Assembly: GCA_033980235.1 (NCBI GenBank) | Contig: CM067069.1 | Coordinates: 19,340,650 to 19,404,649, forward strand | Length of the DNA: 64,000 nt | Origin: Diadema setosum | Taxonomy: Eukaryota; Echinodermata; Echinoidea; Diadematoida; Diadematidae | Reading direction: 5' to 3' | In this document: piece after piece, positions 12,376 through 22,344 of the stretch | How positions within the stretch are numbered: position 1 is the first letter of the stretch | Layout of the letters: every line of letters begins with the position of its first letter | Made by a program: the position numbers and the translations under genes | Notes under the pieces: model-generated | The model's database searches: none | What the model was told of the DNA's origin: nothing | The model's input: the letters and a program-made list of their open reading frames with translations, nothing else

Positions 12376-13886
12376 TTATTACAAAGCGTCACCGTGTTCT
12401 AGTAACAGCAAAACATAACAAAGCGCATTCGTTCTTATCGTTCTAAAAGCGCAAGTCACACGTGAAATATTCTGCGTTTAAGTGACATGTATTTTTTTTT
12501 TCAATTAGGGGTGGTTTGTTTTTTTTTTTTTGAAGATTTTTGTGTGTGTAATGTAATATTTACTTTTTGAAAAATGCAGGTATGTAATTAAATCAAAATG
12601 AAATTAAACAAAACAAGATCAGAAATCAGACATGTCACATTTCTTTCAACCAGTGTTAACATTCAGTGTAAAGCAATTGCACACTAGAGGTGTTCTACGC
12701 TGTTTTGTAACATATTTGAATATATGATTGGTAAACAAGTCGGTCTATATTATACGTACAACTACTAACACCGCTAAACCTGAGATATTGACATGTATGT
12801 TGTATGTGTTTTAATTCTTCTCGTTTGAAGGGCAACAATGAGGACTTGAAAAAAAAAATCACTTCAGTTTCTGTTAACACAGCAGGTGCTTCAGCCTCAG
12901 ACTAATTGGGTGCGTGAAGCTTCTTGGTTACGACTAACATCAATCCATATGTTTCCAGTAATCTGAGAAAACTTCTCTTCAGATTAGAGAATTAATATTG
13001 TATTTGGAGATATTTCACATACTTTACAAGTTTTTAAAAGTGCAATTTTGAAGAGGGTTTAAGTTGTAGTTTTGATATCATTTCAGAGAATGACGGTCAT
13101 GACCATAGTAGGCCAAATGAATACAGCATATTATGTTGCCCTCCTAATATCCTCATTTTTCCCTGTACGACTGCATGTTTAATTTACTGTGACTGATACA
13201 ATGTAGTGCTATTTTATGTACAGATTTTGACATTGTTTTGGCGGTGTAGGGTAGAAGACCTGCGGGTCATGGTACTTAAGTTTACCTCTTTTTGCCCCTG
13301 GCAGCCCTGTTTTTCTATGTCACAATCCAGGTTGTTGTTTTTTTTTCTCTCTCTCTCTCATTTGTGCTTTGTCTCTATGTTACAATTTGTCTTATCTTTG
13401 CCATGCTGAATCAAATGTGTTTTGTTTTTACCTATGTACACATGTCTGTAATGGCGAATGAATAATGATGATGATGATGATAATGATGATGGTGATGATA
13501 ATAATAATGATAATAATAATATCAATATTGATAATATACAAATTCCGTAGGCCTTGGCTCACAGTTTGACAGCTACCGTAGTTTAGTGTGAGCCAGTATG
13601 CACCATTTTGATATCATTTTCATAAGAATATATGAGCTAAAAGTGTAACGATTTCTTATTCCACTTCCCATGTAAGTCGCAATTGTACATTCAAAATTCT
13701 ACAGACTTTTTAAATTTTGAGGCGAGATGCAGAGATAGCGTTTTCAATTGTCTATGGACATGGATGTGCCAACAACTTATGTGGTGATACCTCACTTTCA
13801 GTTGCACTAGAATACGAAATTCTACTCAGATTTTATGATCCAAGAAATAACCAACATGATACTGAATGTTTTCCTGTACTTTTCAG
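12376..13886 (+). other. Gene A intron upstream of the SRCR exon
   Basis: Mostly unremarkable AT-rich intron. The stretch at about 13140-13530 looks like a retroposon tail ending in a (GAT)n/(AAT)n microsatellite (13463-13525). Confidence 0.45.
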
Positions 13887-14207
13887 TGAGACTTGTGGGA
13901 GGGGCTGACGAGAATGAAGGCCGAGTGGAGATACTGTGTGACGGGGTCTGGGGCACTGCGTGTGACGTCGGTTGGGGTGATGAGGAGGGGAACGCTGTGT
14001 GTAGACAGCTTGGATACTCATCGGTCGCAGCGGTCCTTCCCGATGCCCACTTCGGACAAGGTTCGGGCCCAATTTGGTTAGAAGACGGACTTTACTGTTC
14101 CTCGTCAGATAACTCCCTTCCAGAGTGCGATCGATTTCCGTGGGGATGCTCCCATGACTACGGTTGTGGGCACAAGAATGATGTTGGCGTTCGATGTGCT
14201 GGCGAAC
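13887..14207 (+). CDS. Gene A exon 3: SRCR domain
   Basis: One exon of 107 codons encodes a full scavenger receptor cysteine-rich domain. It begins VRLVGGADENEGRVEILC, contains the hallmarks VWGTACDVGWG, AVCRQLGY and FGQGSGPIWL, and ends NDVGVRCAGE. Eight cysteines are present. Six match the class A set; LGY replaces the LGC of class B; two extra cysteines (EILC and PWGC) could form an added disulfide. The acceptor is CTTTTCAG and the donor is C|GTAAGT, phase 1-1, so the exon is a symmetric cassette. SRCR domains bind proteins and microbial polyanions, often through calcium-dependent loops. It lies in the intron that splits the Ig domain. Confidence 0.93.
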
Positions 14208-15264
14208 GTAAGTTTATTTCATGTATTGCATGTGTCTCCCAGTATGTTTGTTTTTTGTCGTTTTTTTTTTTCGATCAACAGCGCTGCCTTCTTCGTTGTT
14301 GTTGTTTCTTATTAATTTTTTTTTCCTTGTTGGAACTTTCGTGCAAAAGTCTCATCAACTATCATTATAGCACAGTACCAGTTATCATTGTCACACACTA
14401 TTTTATTTCTCACCTGACACTCAATTAGAATTACAGAAATCATGGAAATTATGATCGCTGATGGGCATGTCTATCTCTTATTTGATAAACTGAAATAATG
14501 TACCTAATTGAACTACTATTTTGTCATTTTAGCATATCATTTATATCAAATTTTAATCAAATCTTTCTTGTGCGAGTAACCATTACAAATTCTGGCAGCC
14601 CCTATCAATATTCCAATCCTGATTGTTTACGACCTTTCCACACCGATAACATTTAACAATAGTGCAATTTATTACTTTCACACGATCGAGGAGTATTTCT
14701 GACTCCATTTCACAGGAGACATGTACTCAAACATGGATTGTGTTAGATGAAAAGAAAACCCGTGAAAAAAACATTCCGATAATTATAGGCATTAAAGGGA
14801 AAGCCCATCTTAGAAAAAAAAAATGTTTTAAAAGAACCACACAAAAAAGGAACACGGTAGTGAAAGTTTCGTTAGATTATGATTAAAGATTTTTTTTTTT
14901 TAATTGAAGATTTGTAGACTCGAACTATTAAACAGAACCGAGGACTCCTCTGTTTAATAAAGTACAATGTAGCTATAGTCATGCTAGTGAGCCCTAGGCG
15001 AAAAATTCCGTAGAACCTCTCTCTTATCGTAACTGATTACTGAATACATTTGAAATTTTCGTGCAAAGAACGTTTAGAACAAAAAATATTATTATTCATG
15101 GTGCATTTACGATAATTAGAAAATGTAACATAAAAATCTTATTTTATAGTACAGACGAATCAGGGCGTGAGCTCGCGTGTGACATCACGAAATTTCAAAT
15201 TTGTGCTACATTTATCAGAACTTCAAAAAAATATGACTGTCGTAGTTTTCATCAGATTTCCCGG

Positions 15265-15455
15265 CTGGAAGAGCACAGTGTCTCACAATGTGTCCACAAT
15301 GTCCACTATGTGTTCACATAGTGACTATGTGAAAATGCTCGAACGTGCGATTTCACACTGTGGTGTGGTTTTTCACAGAGAGTTGATGTTTCACAATGTT
15401 TCACAACTTTTCAGTGTGAAGAAATTTTACACTGTGTTCACAGTGTGTTCTTTCC
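15265..15455. repeat. Cluster of TTCACA/TGTGAA inverted repeats
   Basis: Contains a perfect hairpin CACATAGT-G-ACTATGTG (about 15313-15329) and many CACAGTGT/ACACTGTG words in both orientations, in the intron between SRCR and the second Ig half. Possibly a degenerate MITE. Confidence 0.5.
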
Positions 15456-15859
15456 AGCAGGATTTGCTCAAATTTTCTTTGTCCCGTTTGTCTATTTTTT
15501 TTTTTTGCTTTTATTCGCATAGACTTAACTTTACAGAGTGGCTTTCTCCTTTAACACAACAGTAGGTACTGACATGGTATGTAAGATGTTACATATTGAT
15601 TCCTTTATGGTCACGTCATTACTGGGTACTTGGTGGATGTTTTTTTTTTTCTCAAATAGTAAAGAAGCGGGCATGGCACCAAGTCTCAAAACATTCGTAA
15701 TATTGTTATCGTTTTCTGCGATAACAAATAAACTTATTGGGCTGTTGGTTCAAAAAGATTAATATGATCATGAGACTTGAAAAGATTTGATAAGTGTGTA
15801 TAAAGCACAATCGTACCTTCCATCTTTCTGACAATACCTTGACTACAGGGTCTCTAATT

Positions 15860-16145
15860 TAGCAGATATCATGTGATAATGGTCGATGTAATCTCATTCA
15901 CAAGCATCTGCTTCTATGTAGGTTCCCACCACACACAATTTTATTTATCCGTCATGAATGTAATGTACTTGAGAATGATTTCAATTGATTTTGCGTCATG
16001 TAAATGTTATTTGTATGGACACTGTACTGAACTTATAATTTATGTGTTAATTTACATTGTCATGGATGGATGTTGTAAATACAACACTGTATGATTTGTG
16101 TGGAAACTTATATAAATGAAATGAAATGAAATGAAATGAATGATG
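15860..16145 (+). mobile_element. LINE-like 3' tail with (AAATG)n
   Basis: A block ending TATAAATGAAATGAAATGAA resembles the 3' ends at about 20640 and 48950 in this window: a short non-coding tail followed by a pentamer repeat, typical of CR1/L2-type truncated copies. Confidence 0.4.
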
Positions 16146-16250
16146 CTGGATATATGTACTGATGTATTCAATACTTTTTTTGGTTTTTGGTTTTGTTAGT
16201 TTGTGGTTGTTGTTTTTTTTTTTGTCTTTGTTTTGTTTTTTATTGCACAG

Positions 16251-16442
16251 GAGATCCAGATGCCGCTGCCGCAAGATTTGCCAACGCGGACTTGAACGAA
16301 GGCCTGAGTTACGGCATTGATCGCTTCACTTATTACGACATGACGAGTAGATTGACATTCACCCCAACGACAGCAAACAACGGTGATATACTTCAGTGCC
16401 ATGTGCTCGGTGTTGTGCGTTCGGCCACTCTGGAGGTCACAG
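16251..16442 (+). CDS. Gene A exon 4: C-terminal half of the split Ig domain
   Basis: 64 codons, phase 1-1, after acceptor TATTGCACAG. The translation runs DPDAAAARFANADLNEGL, then FTYYDMTSRLTFTPTT, then NNGDILQCHVLG and SATLEVTG. This matches strands D, E, F and G of a V/I-set Ig domain, with LTF-P, the D-x-x-x-C motif and the second core cysteine. It lacks the first cysteine and tryptophan, which are in exon 2 at 6296. Spliced to exon 2, the Trp-to-Cys distance is about 70 residues, near the V-set range. The exon is almost identical to gene B 49661-49852. Confidence 0.85.
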
Positions 16443-17274
16443 GTGAATTTAACAAATTTGATATTAATGCGGACACTGCAATTACAGTATCAGTGTGTAA
16501 TGAGCACTTTTCATTTCATGTATGTAGGTGGAATGACAGATAAATGCAAGTACAGGTCCATCTCCCCGTTTTTTCTGATAATCAGAAGATTGTGTACAAG
16601 ATAAATGTGCATTTTTTTTTTACGGCGAAACTATGATGATGACAATGAAACATGATACCGTACATGAAATTCTTGTGGAGGTTGAAGTGTAGCTCCGAAA
16701 ATGTCACTATTTTGTTTTCTATTTTCATGTAAAATGATATCTCAGTTAATATTTCTCGGGCAACTATGTTTGTGTTTGTACGTGCTTGAATGAAAAGTTT
16801 GCCGTACGTTGGTTTCATCGAGTACCTGTGTCTCATTGGTAGTGTAGCAAGCGGAAGGATATTGTCTGCTTGTTCTGTATTATACCCATGCACCATTTTC
16901 ATCTTGAGGATCTGGAAAACACAGAAATTCAAATAATATACTCTACATGACCCAAGAGCATCTTGGCGGAAATATAAATGCGACAGTTTATATCAAAGTG
17001 CGATTTCTATTTCTTTTCAACAAGAAATATTACAGTCACAAAAGGAAATCACTGCCAAAAACAAATTTACGTACATGTATGTCGTCCATACGATTTGCTA
17101 ATGTTAAGCAAACATTGGCATGGGTTAAGATCTAATGACTCAGTCGAGACGGAATCCCATACAAAATTTTTATTCGTAAATTGTTTGAAACGTGCATTTC
17201 TGTAGCTATATTTATCACCATAGACTCCCATATCAATAGCATGTCTTCCATTCAGAAGTCTTTGTGCTTTTATA

Positions 17275-17337
17275 TGATATGATATGATATGATATGATAT
17301 GATATGATATGATATGATATGATATGATATGATATGA
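17275..17337. repeat. (GATAT)n pentanucleotide satellite, unit A
   Basis: About twelve copies of GATAT/ATGAT just before Ig-like exon 5. The unit B counterpart at 51684-51765 is interrupted by a palindrome. Confidence 0.9.
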
Positions 17338-17431
17338 AAGGATAGGATTGGACTACACTTGATGTCGGTTGTTAGCTTTGCCTGGTAAGTCTTAATCGCA
17401 ATGTGCAGTTACACTTAACATGAATCAACAG

Positions 17432-17761
17432 GTGGTGTCGATGTACCCCGGTCTATCACTCCATGTATCACTCCAAGTCCCGGTACCCCTCCAGGAGAAA
17501 ACATCTTATCCATCGATGTTGTAGAGATTAAAGGCGAGGATAACCTGGTTAATCTGGTCATCTCCTGTCACGTGAACTTCACTGATCAGCCCTCCCCGTA
17601 CCTCCACACCTACACCATCGGGACTGAGACTACAACTCTATCGTCATCAAGCTGCCCCTCAGCCATCCTCTCACCGCGCCCCAACGCCTGCATCGAACTC
17701 ACGTGCTCCGCGACGAACGGGATTGGAACGACCTCAACCACTCTCACACACTGTCCTCGAG
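17432..17761 (+). CDS. Gene A exon 5: Ig-like domain 1 with proline-rich linker
   Basis: 110 codons, phase 1-1, acceptor CAACAG, donor G|GTAACC. A linker of about 25 residues (PCITPSPGTPPGE) precedes the domain. The domain has VISCHVNFTDQP, YLHTYTIGTE, SAILSPRPNACIELTC and ATNGIG, and ends THCPRG. The B- and F-strand cysteines fit an Ig fold but there is no C-strand tryptophan. A C-x3-[IV]-x-C doublet and a terminal cysteine suggest a second disulfide. The family is shared by all eleven such exons in the window; I do not recognise it as a named Pfam type. Confidence 0.85.
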
Positions 17762-17776
17762 GTAACCAGTTTTTAA

Positions 17777-18161
17777 AGGGACTGTACAGTACTGTTTGAG
17801 GTGGGGATTCATGTTTTGAGCATTCCTACGTGAGATGATGAGAAACATCATATGAAATATGAAAGAGCATGTAATTTTAAGAAGGATTCAACGTTTATTT
17901 GATGAAAATTGGTTTTCCAATGGCTGAGATATAAAAAAAAAAGTGATAATAATAAAAGGCGACAGGCCACGCTTTTATTAGGATCTCTTTGTTTCACCTT
18001 GTTTATGGATATCTCAGCCATTTCAAAACCAATTTTCATCAAATAAACTTTTGATACCCCTTAGAATTGCATGCTCTTTGACATCTCATAAAGTGGTTTC
18101 TGAGTATCTCACAAAATGTTAAAGGCTAAATTTTCACCTCGACCAGAACTGTACACACCCT
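17777..18161. mobile_element. TTAA-flanked MITE with long inverted repeats, 385 bp
   Basis: TTAA at 17773-17776 and 18162-18165 flanks AGGGACTGTACAGTACTG and, inverted, GTTCTGTACACACCCT. The arms pair for about 150 bp, including GTTTATTTGATGAAAATTGG on both sides. TTAA target choice is typical of piggyBac-type elements. It lies in the intron after exon 5 and is absent from gene B. Confidence 0.75.
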
Positions 18162-18759
18162 TTAATACAAAGAAGTACAATGTGAGGCACGTTTTTAGCA
18201 GTCCGTTTATTACCAGCGAACGAGCTCTAGTATACATTTTCACTCATGCTGTCATCGATCGATGTCTATACTCAGTATGTGAAATCAAACTGAAAGCCTA
18301 TCGCATTGATAAAGCATCCTTCGTTCTTTTCACCATGGTGTCATAAAGTAAAGCCCGCACAGCCAGCTCAAATGTCACTATCACCACGAACCCTGTTGTC
18401 AGTCATGGTAATAACCTTGGTAAACTGCAGGTCTTTGCTTCATTTAGTACCAAAAAACCCCCCAAAACAAACAAAACAAAACAAAAAAAACACGTCCTTA
18501 CTGAACGTCTGGAAGTCAAGGTCAACCTCGTGCATTATTTTAAAACCATATTTGACCTCCTTTCCTTCCATCTAAAGTGGCAACATTTCAACTTTAACAG
18601 TAACCTCCCCCCTGTATCCTCCATCTTTATTTCCCACTGTTGACCGGTTACCGGTTGGACATTTCATTTCATTTATTTATCAAGTTTCCATACAAATTGC
18701 ATTTGTTACATGTATATGCACGATGTTGATCAATACATAACAATAATCATATCCAACAG

Positions 18760-19035
18760 ATAAGCCATCACAAGGAATCATCAGCGTCGAGTTTGAAACC
18801 AGGGGGGATGACCAACGAAGCCTCGTCATTACTTGTCACGTGGATCCAGAAGACCAACCCTTTCCACCAATCAACACGTACCTCATTGCAGTCGACGATA
18901 GCGTCATTTCCGATTCAGCTTCTCCTACGGTGACGATAGACCCTCGACCCAACGAATGCATCAATGTTGTGTGTACAGGTATAAATGGATACGGAGAGAC
19001 CGAAGCGACCAAGACTTACTGTCCCACACAGTCAG
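18760..19035 (+). CDS. Gene A exon 6: Ig-like domain 2
   Basis: 92 codons, phase 1-1, acceptor ATCCAACAG and donor G|GTAAAT. It starts DKPSQGIISVEFETRG and shows VITCHVDPEDQPFPPINTY, then DPRPNECINVVC, TGINGYGET and TYCPTQSG. It has four cysteines in the pattern of the sibling exons (B strand, C-x3-V-x-C doublet, terminal YC) and no core tryptophan. The closest match is gene B 54785-55060, which differs at a few residues only. It is probably one rod-like ectodomain module. Confidence 0.87.
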
Positions 19036-19545
19036 GTAAATACAAAACACTTTGTAAGCCGAACAGTAAAATGAAAGCAATTCTAATTTTGAAAGGTTTA
19101 CAGTGTTTTCGTTCTTCGGTTTTTTAGTATATCCAAAAAAATAAACTATAAATTACAGTTTGCAGTAACTCTTGTTGTGAGGTGTATTTTTAAAGAGGTT
19201 TCACATTGTTAAGTACGATTCATCAACAGTCGTTCTGCATACGTCAGAATTTTTATGGTACTCGTGAGTTTGCTGTGAAGTCAAACTTTTGACAATATAA
19301 CAACATTGTGTTATGACACCTTTGACTAGAAAAGTACTAAGACCAGAACGACTACATACTGTGTGAACTTAAGTTCCCAACAGTCAACATCTAATCTACA
19401 GATTTTATCTAGTTTTGTGTTGTTGTTAGGTCACGGCATGTTGAGAGTATAAAAAGGAACCTTCTATCCCAGCTCTTCTCTGGCACGGTGTCTGGTAAAT
19501 CTTACATTTTCCCCTTTCCTTTTTGGCTATTCTATCTCCATCTAG

Positions 19546-19845
19546 AACCGGGTCCTGAACAGCCTGTTAGCAACATCCTTAGGATCCAGACGACGGAAAT
19601 CAGAGGTGAAGGAAACTTGGTAACTCTAATCATCACCTGTCAGGTTGATCTCTCTGACCAGCCTTACCCACATCTCCACACATACACCATTACAGCTGAT
19701 GACGACACCTTGTCCTCCTCCAGCTGTGCCTCAGCGATCCTGTCTCCACTCCCCGATGGCTGCATCAATGTCACGTGTTCTGCGACCAACGGAATCGGAG
19801 ACACATTGTCATGGATGGAGCATTGCCGGGAAGAAACTCTTGGTG
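19546..19845 (+). CDS. Gene A exon 7: Ig-like domain 3
   Basis: 100 codons, phase 1-1, acceptor CATCTAG, donor G|GTATGT. It begins EPGPEQPVSNILRIQ and shows IITCQVDLSDQPYPHLHTY, SAILSPLPDGCINVTC and ATNGIGDT, ending HCREE. It has the B/F cysteine pair, the added Cys doublet member and the terminal Cys, plus one extra cysteine in SSSSC shared with exon 5. It is the last ectodomain module before the transmembrane exon. It resembles exon 5 more than exon 6, which suggests exon duplication inside the gene. Gene B has the same exon at 55540-55839. Confidence 0.87.
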
Positions 19846-20149
19846 GTATGTTGAATAACAAGAGCTTTCCTTCTTAAACTTCTTGTCCTATAAAGCACAA
19901 AGTGTGTATGCATGTGGGCTAAAAAGTGATCCCCTCACCATATTAGGGAAGGAAAGTGCCGCTGCTTAACCGTCTAACCATAAGCTGTATCTCACTTCTT
20001 ATAGATTTGATTATCATGAGAGGGGGTCTGAAATCTCGTAGTCACTTCATGGAGTACATAAAGGAGATGATAATCCGACATCACAGAGACACAAGGAGTA
20101 CAGGGCGCTAGAGGGCTATCAGTGAAAAACTACAAACAAGCGATGACAC

Positions 20150-20665
20150 TGTCCTTTGGCTGATAGACACAGCAATTTAAGTCCAAAGTACCTCCTCAAT
20201 CTCCTTCTCTGTTTCTCTTGTTCAACGTGTAGGCATTCTCTTTCTTTCTTTCCTTTCCTTTCCTTTCTTCCCTTAATTTTGTTTTTGTCCCATTTCTTTC
20301 AATCGTATCCCCCTCAGTTTAGTCATGTAATGTCGTTGTGTCTCTGTTGTTTGTTCCATTTGTCTTAGTTATTTTTGTGTTATGTACTTGTAATTGCAGC
20401 AAGTATTTTCGAAGAAATTCTCGAGTGGTCCACAATCTACAAGCATTGCTTTTTAATGGACCTCTCAGTTCCCCCTTTCCCCTTCTAAACATAACTTTGT
20501 ATGTGTATTTTCCGGTATGTATAAAAATTTATCTTCATTAGTTTGTTGACTATCGTTCATTTTTCGTACTTTATTATATATGTATGCTTATGATAGAATT
20601 CCTGATTTACGTTGTGTTATGTTTTGTTGGAAGAAAAATGACAATGAAATGAAATAAATGATTTG
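20150..20665 (+). mobile_element. LINE-like 3' fragment
   Basis: A T/C-rich non-coding stretch ending in AATGACAATGAAATGAAATAAATG, like other truncated LINE tails here. No counterpart is visible in gene B's intron 7, suggesting an insertion after duplication. Confidence 0.4.
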
Positions 20666-21035
20666 AAGCCCTGTGCTTTTAAGAGGTTAAATTTGATCGA
20701 CGTATACTTAATGTGAACAATACGACTGTTTCATTTTTTTATTTTTCTTTCTGTAAACCGGTAAGCTGCAACGCTTTGCCAAAAATATTGAGTTAGGGAG
20801 AAACATTAAATCAACAAATCAAATTAAAAGCGAGTCACCAAAGAAGGTGTCTGGGCGCTCTTCGTAACGAATTATACTGTTTATAGCGTTTAGGTCGGTG
20901 GTACTGCCGAAATGAATGAAGAAAAATGAAAAGAAAAATGTCCGAGTTACAAATGACGCTCTAATGAGGAAATGGTAGGAGAGTAAACCAGAAAGGAGCA
21001 CACGACACCGTTCTCCATTGATGCTTTATCGATAG

Positions 21036-21169
21036 GAGGTCCTATAGCGAGCCCTAATCGAGGGCCCCTCCAGAAATCGTCGACCACGTACGCTCTTCTC
21101 GTCGTCATTTTCATCCTCTCCATCATCACCTGCTTCACGGTTCTCATGAAGAGAAAGAATGTCTTCTGA
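21036..21169 (+). CDS. Gene A exon 8: transmembrane segment, short tail and stop
   Basis: After acceptor ATCGATAG (or, three bases on, GGAG), phase 1, it reads GPIASPNRGPLQKSSTTY, then a hydrophobic helix of about 20 residues (ALLVVIFILSIITCFTVLM), then KRKNVF and TGA at 21167-21169. The positive KRK right after the helix fits a type I topology with a 6-7 residue cytosolic tail. A good donor (G|GTTAGT) begins at 21175, five bases after the stop, so the exon probably continues to 21174 and a further 3' exon exists. There is no signalling motif in the tail. The gene B copy (56638-56771) is nearly identical. Confidence 0.85.
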
Positions 21170-22251
21170 TTGAGGTTAGTTGGTACACAGTGATAATAAA
21201 ATTATACAGTATTCTTGCTTTGACAGAGTGATCAAGTTGGATGTTAAAAGGATAATTCACCATTTGCAGATGAAACAAAAACCACGCTTTAGTGCTTTAA
21301 AGTAGTTGTAGAATATGAGTCAGGGATAGAAACAACCACTGTAAAAATTTGAATCAATAAAATCGATACTTAGTATTGATAAATATACCAATTGTGAACA
21401 ATAGTTATAATGAAAATACTTCCAGACTAAAGCGTCAACAGTTACGGTTATTGAGAAAAATACTGATATCTCCTTATATTTTAGGCAGGCTTTATCAGTG
21501 CTTTATTGCAAACATTTCATATGGTAGGATTTTTGTGGTACAGCAGACCTACGCATATGCATAAAAATGTGTTATCTTGAACATTTTGAAAATCACTGCT
21601 CCCAAAGATAAACTGAACCTTAAAACTATTTTCAATACTACTTGCCATCATATTAACATAGTACGTGTATATTAGTGTGTTGGTATTTGTCAGTGTTTGT
21701 TAAGAAACTTTTGTACTCCTTGGAAACCTTACTCTGAGTCATCACCTAGATAGAATTACGAGAGACCCAGATGACAAGTTGAAAGCCTTTATGGAAATGA
21801 TAGATTATTAACTTTCATAGGAAAACTTGATACCCTGGGCTCTTCTTAGTATCATGCTTTGTAAATGTATTTAATCACAGAGACAATAATAATTAATAGA
21901 GAACAGAAAGAATTTGTTGCTGGTGATATATTTCATCACTGTCTTTTATGTCATTGCATTAGAAGCTGTTAGATACACTATACCGTCCATTTTTCAGATT
22001 CATCATGTGTTTCTCATTGGCATTGTATATTCACTGCCTTTCTTGTGGTTCACTTTCCTATGGCAATATAGTGCCTCAAATACTATAATTACGTCACCTG
22101 GTACCACCTGCCTTCCTCATATAGACAAACTTCTTCTTGTTAAAATCACACGGCGCTCTCTGACATATCTATCCTTTTTTTTTTTGACAATATATCCTGT
22201 TTTCATCCTACACAAAGATTACAAAAACGCTTTAATGACATTTTCCTGCAG

Positions 22252-22344
22252 GTATGCAACACTGCGAGGGTCAAAGCTGTGGAAGCATGGCAGCAAGATT
22301 TCCTTCGATTGAAGGATCCTAACTTTGTACACTTTGTATATTAA
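22252..22344 (+). other. Gene A 3' exon after the stop (UTR or extended tail)
   Basis: Acceptor TTTTCCTGCAG at 22241-22251. Joined to the donor at 21174, the frame after TGA gives RYATLRGSKLWKHGSKISFD and then a stop. In another frame the exon encodes WQQDFLRLKDP, which matches the gene B exon at 57074 (LQQDFLRLKSH), so A and B differ by a frame-changing indel. The exon is probably 3' UTR in the main form. Its true end is not visible. Confidence 0.35.

Larger units (their letters stand above)
5831..21169 (+). other. Gene A: SRCR-Ig single-pass receptor (gene span)
   Basis: Gene-level view of eight coding exons: 5831-5894, 6296-6457, 13887-14207, 16251-16442, 17432-17761, 18760-19035, 19546-19845 and 21036-21169. 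Together they give about 592 aa. Every internal coding junction is phase 1. Predicted order: signal peptide, V-like Ig half, SRCR, Ig half, three four-cysteine Ig-like domains, transmembrane helix, tail KRKNVF. SRCR and Ig families act in recognition of ligands or microbes at the cell surface; a role in innate recognition is inference. The tail has no ITAM, ITIM or kinase, so signalling would need a partner. A near-identical paralogue lies at 36519-56771 on the same strand. Domain identities are clear; exact borders and isoforms are unverified. Confidence 0.8.

Noticed and set aside
13833..14072. Minus-strand open frame over the SRCR exon (also 46954-47142 in B)
   Set aside because: It is the antisense shadow of a strongly conserved coding exon and has no domain of its own.
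17275..17337. Regularly spaced repeat as a CRISPR array
   Set aside because: It is a gapless pentamer satellite with no spacers, in an animal genome.
20156..20541. Hydrophobic open frames as small membrane proteins
   Set aside because: They lie in T/C-rich retroposon-like sequence and are not shared with gene B.
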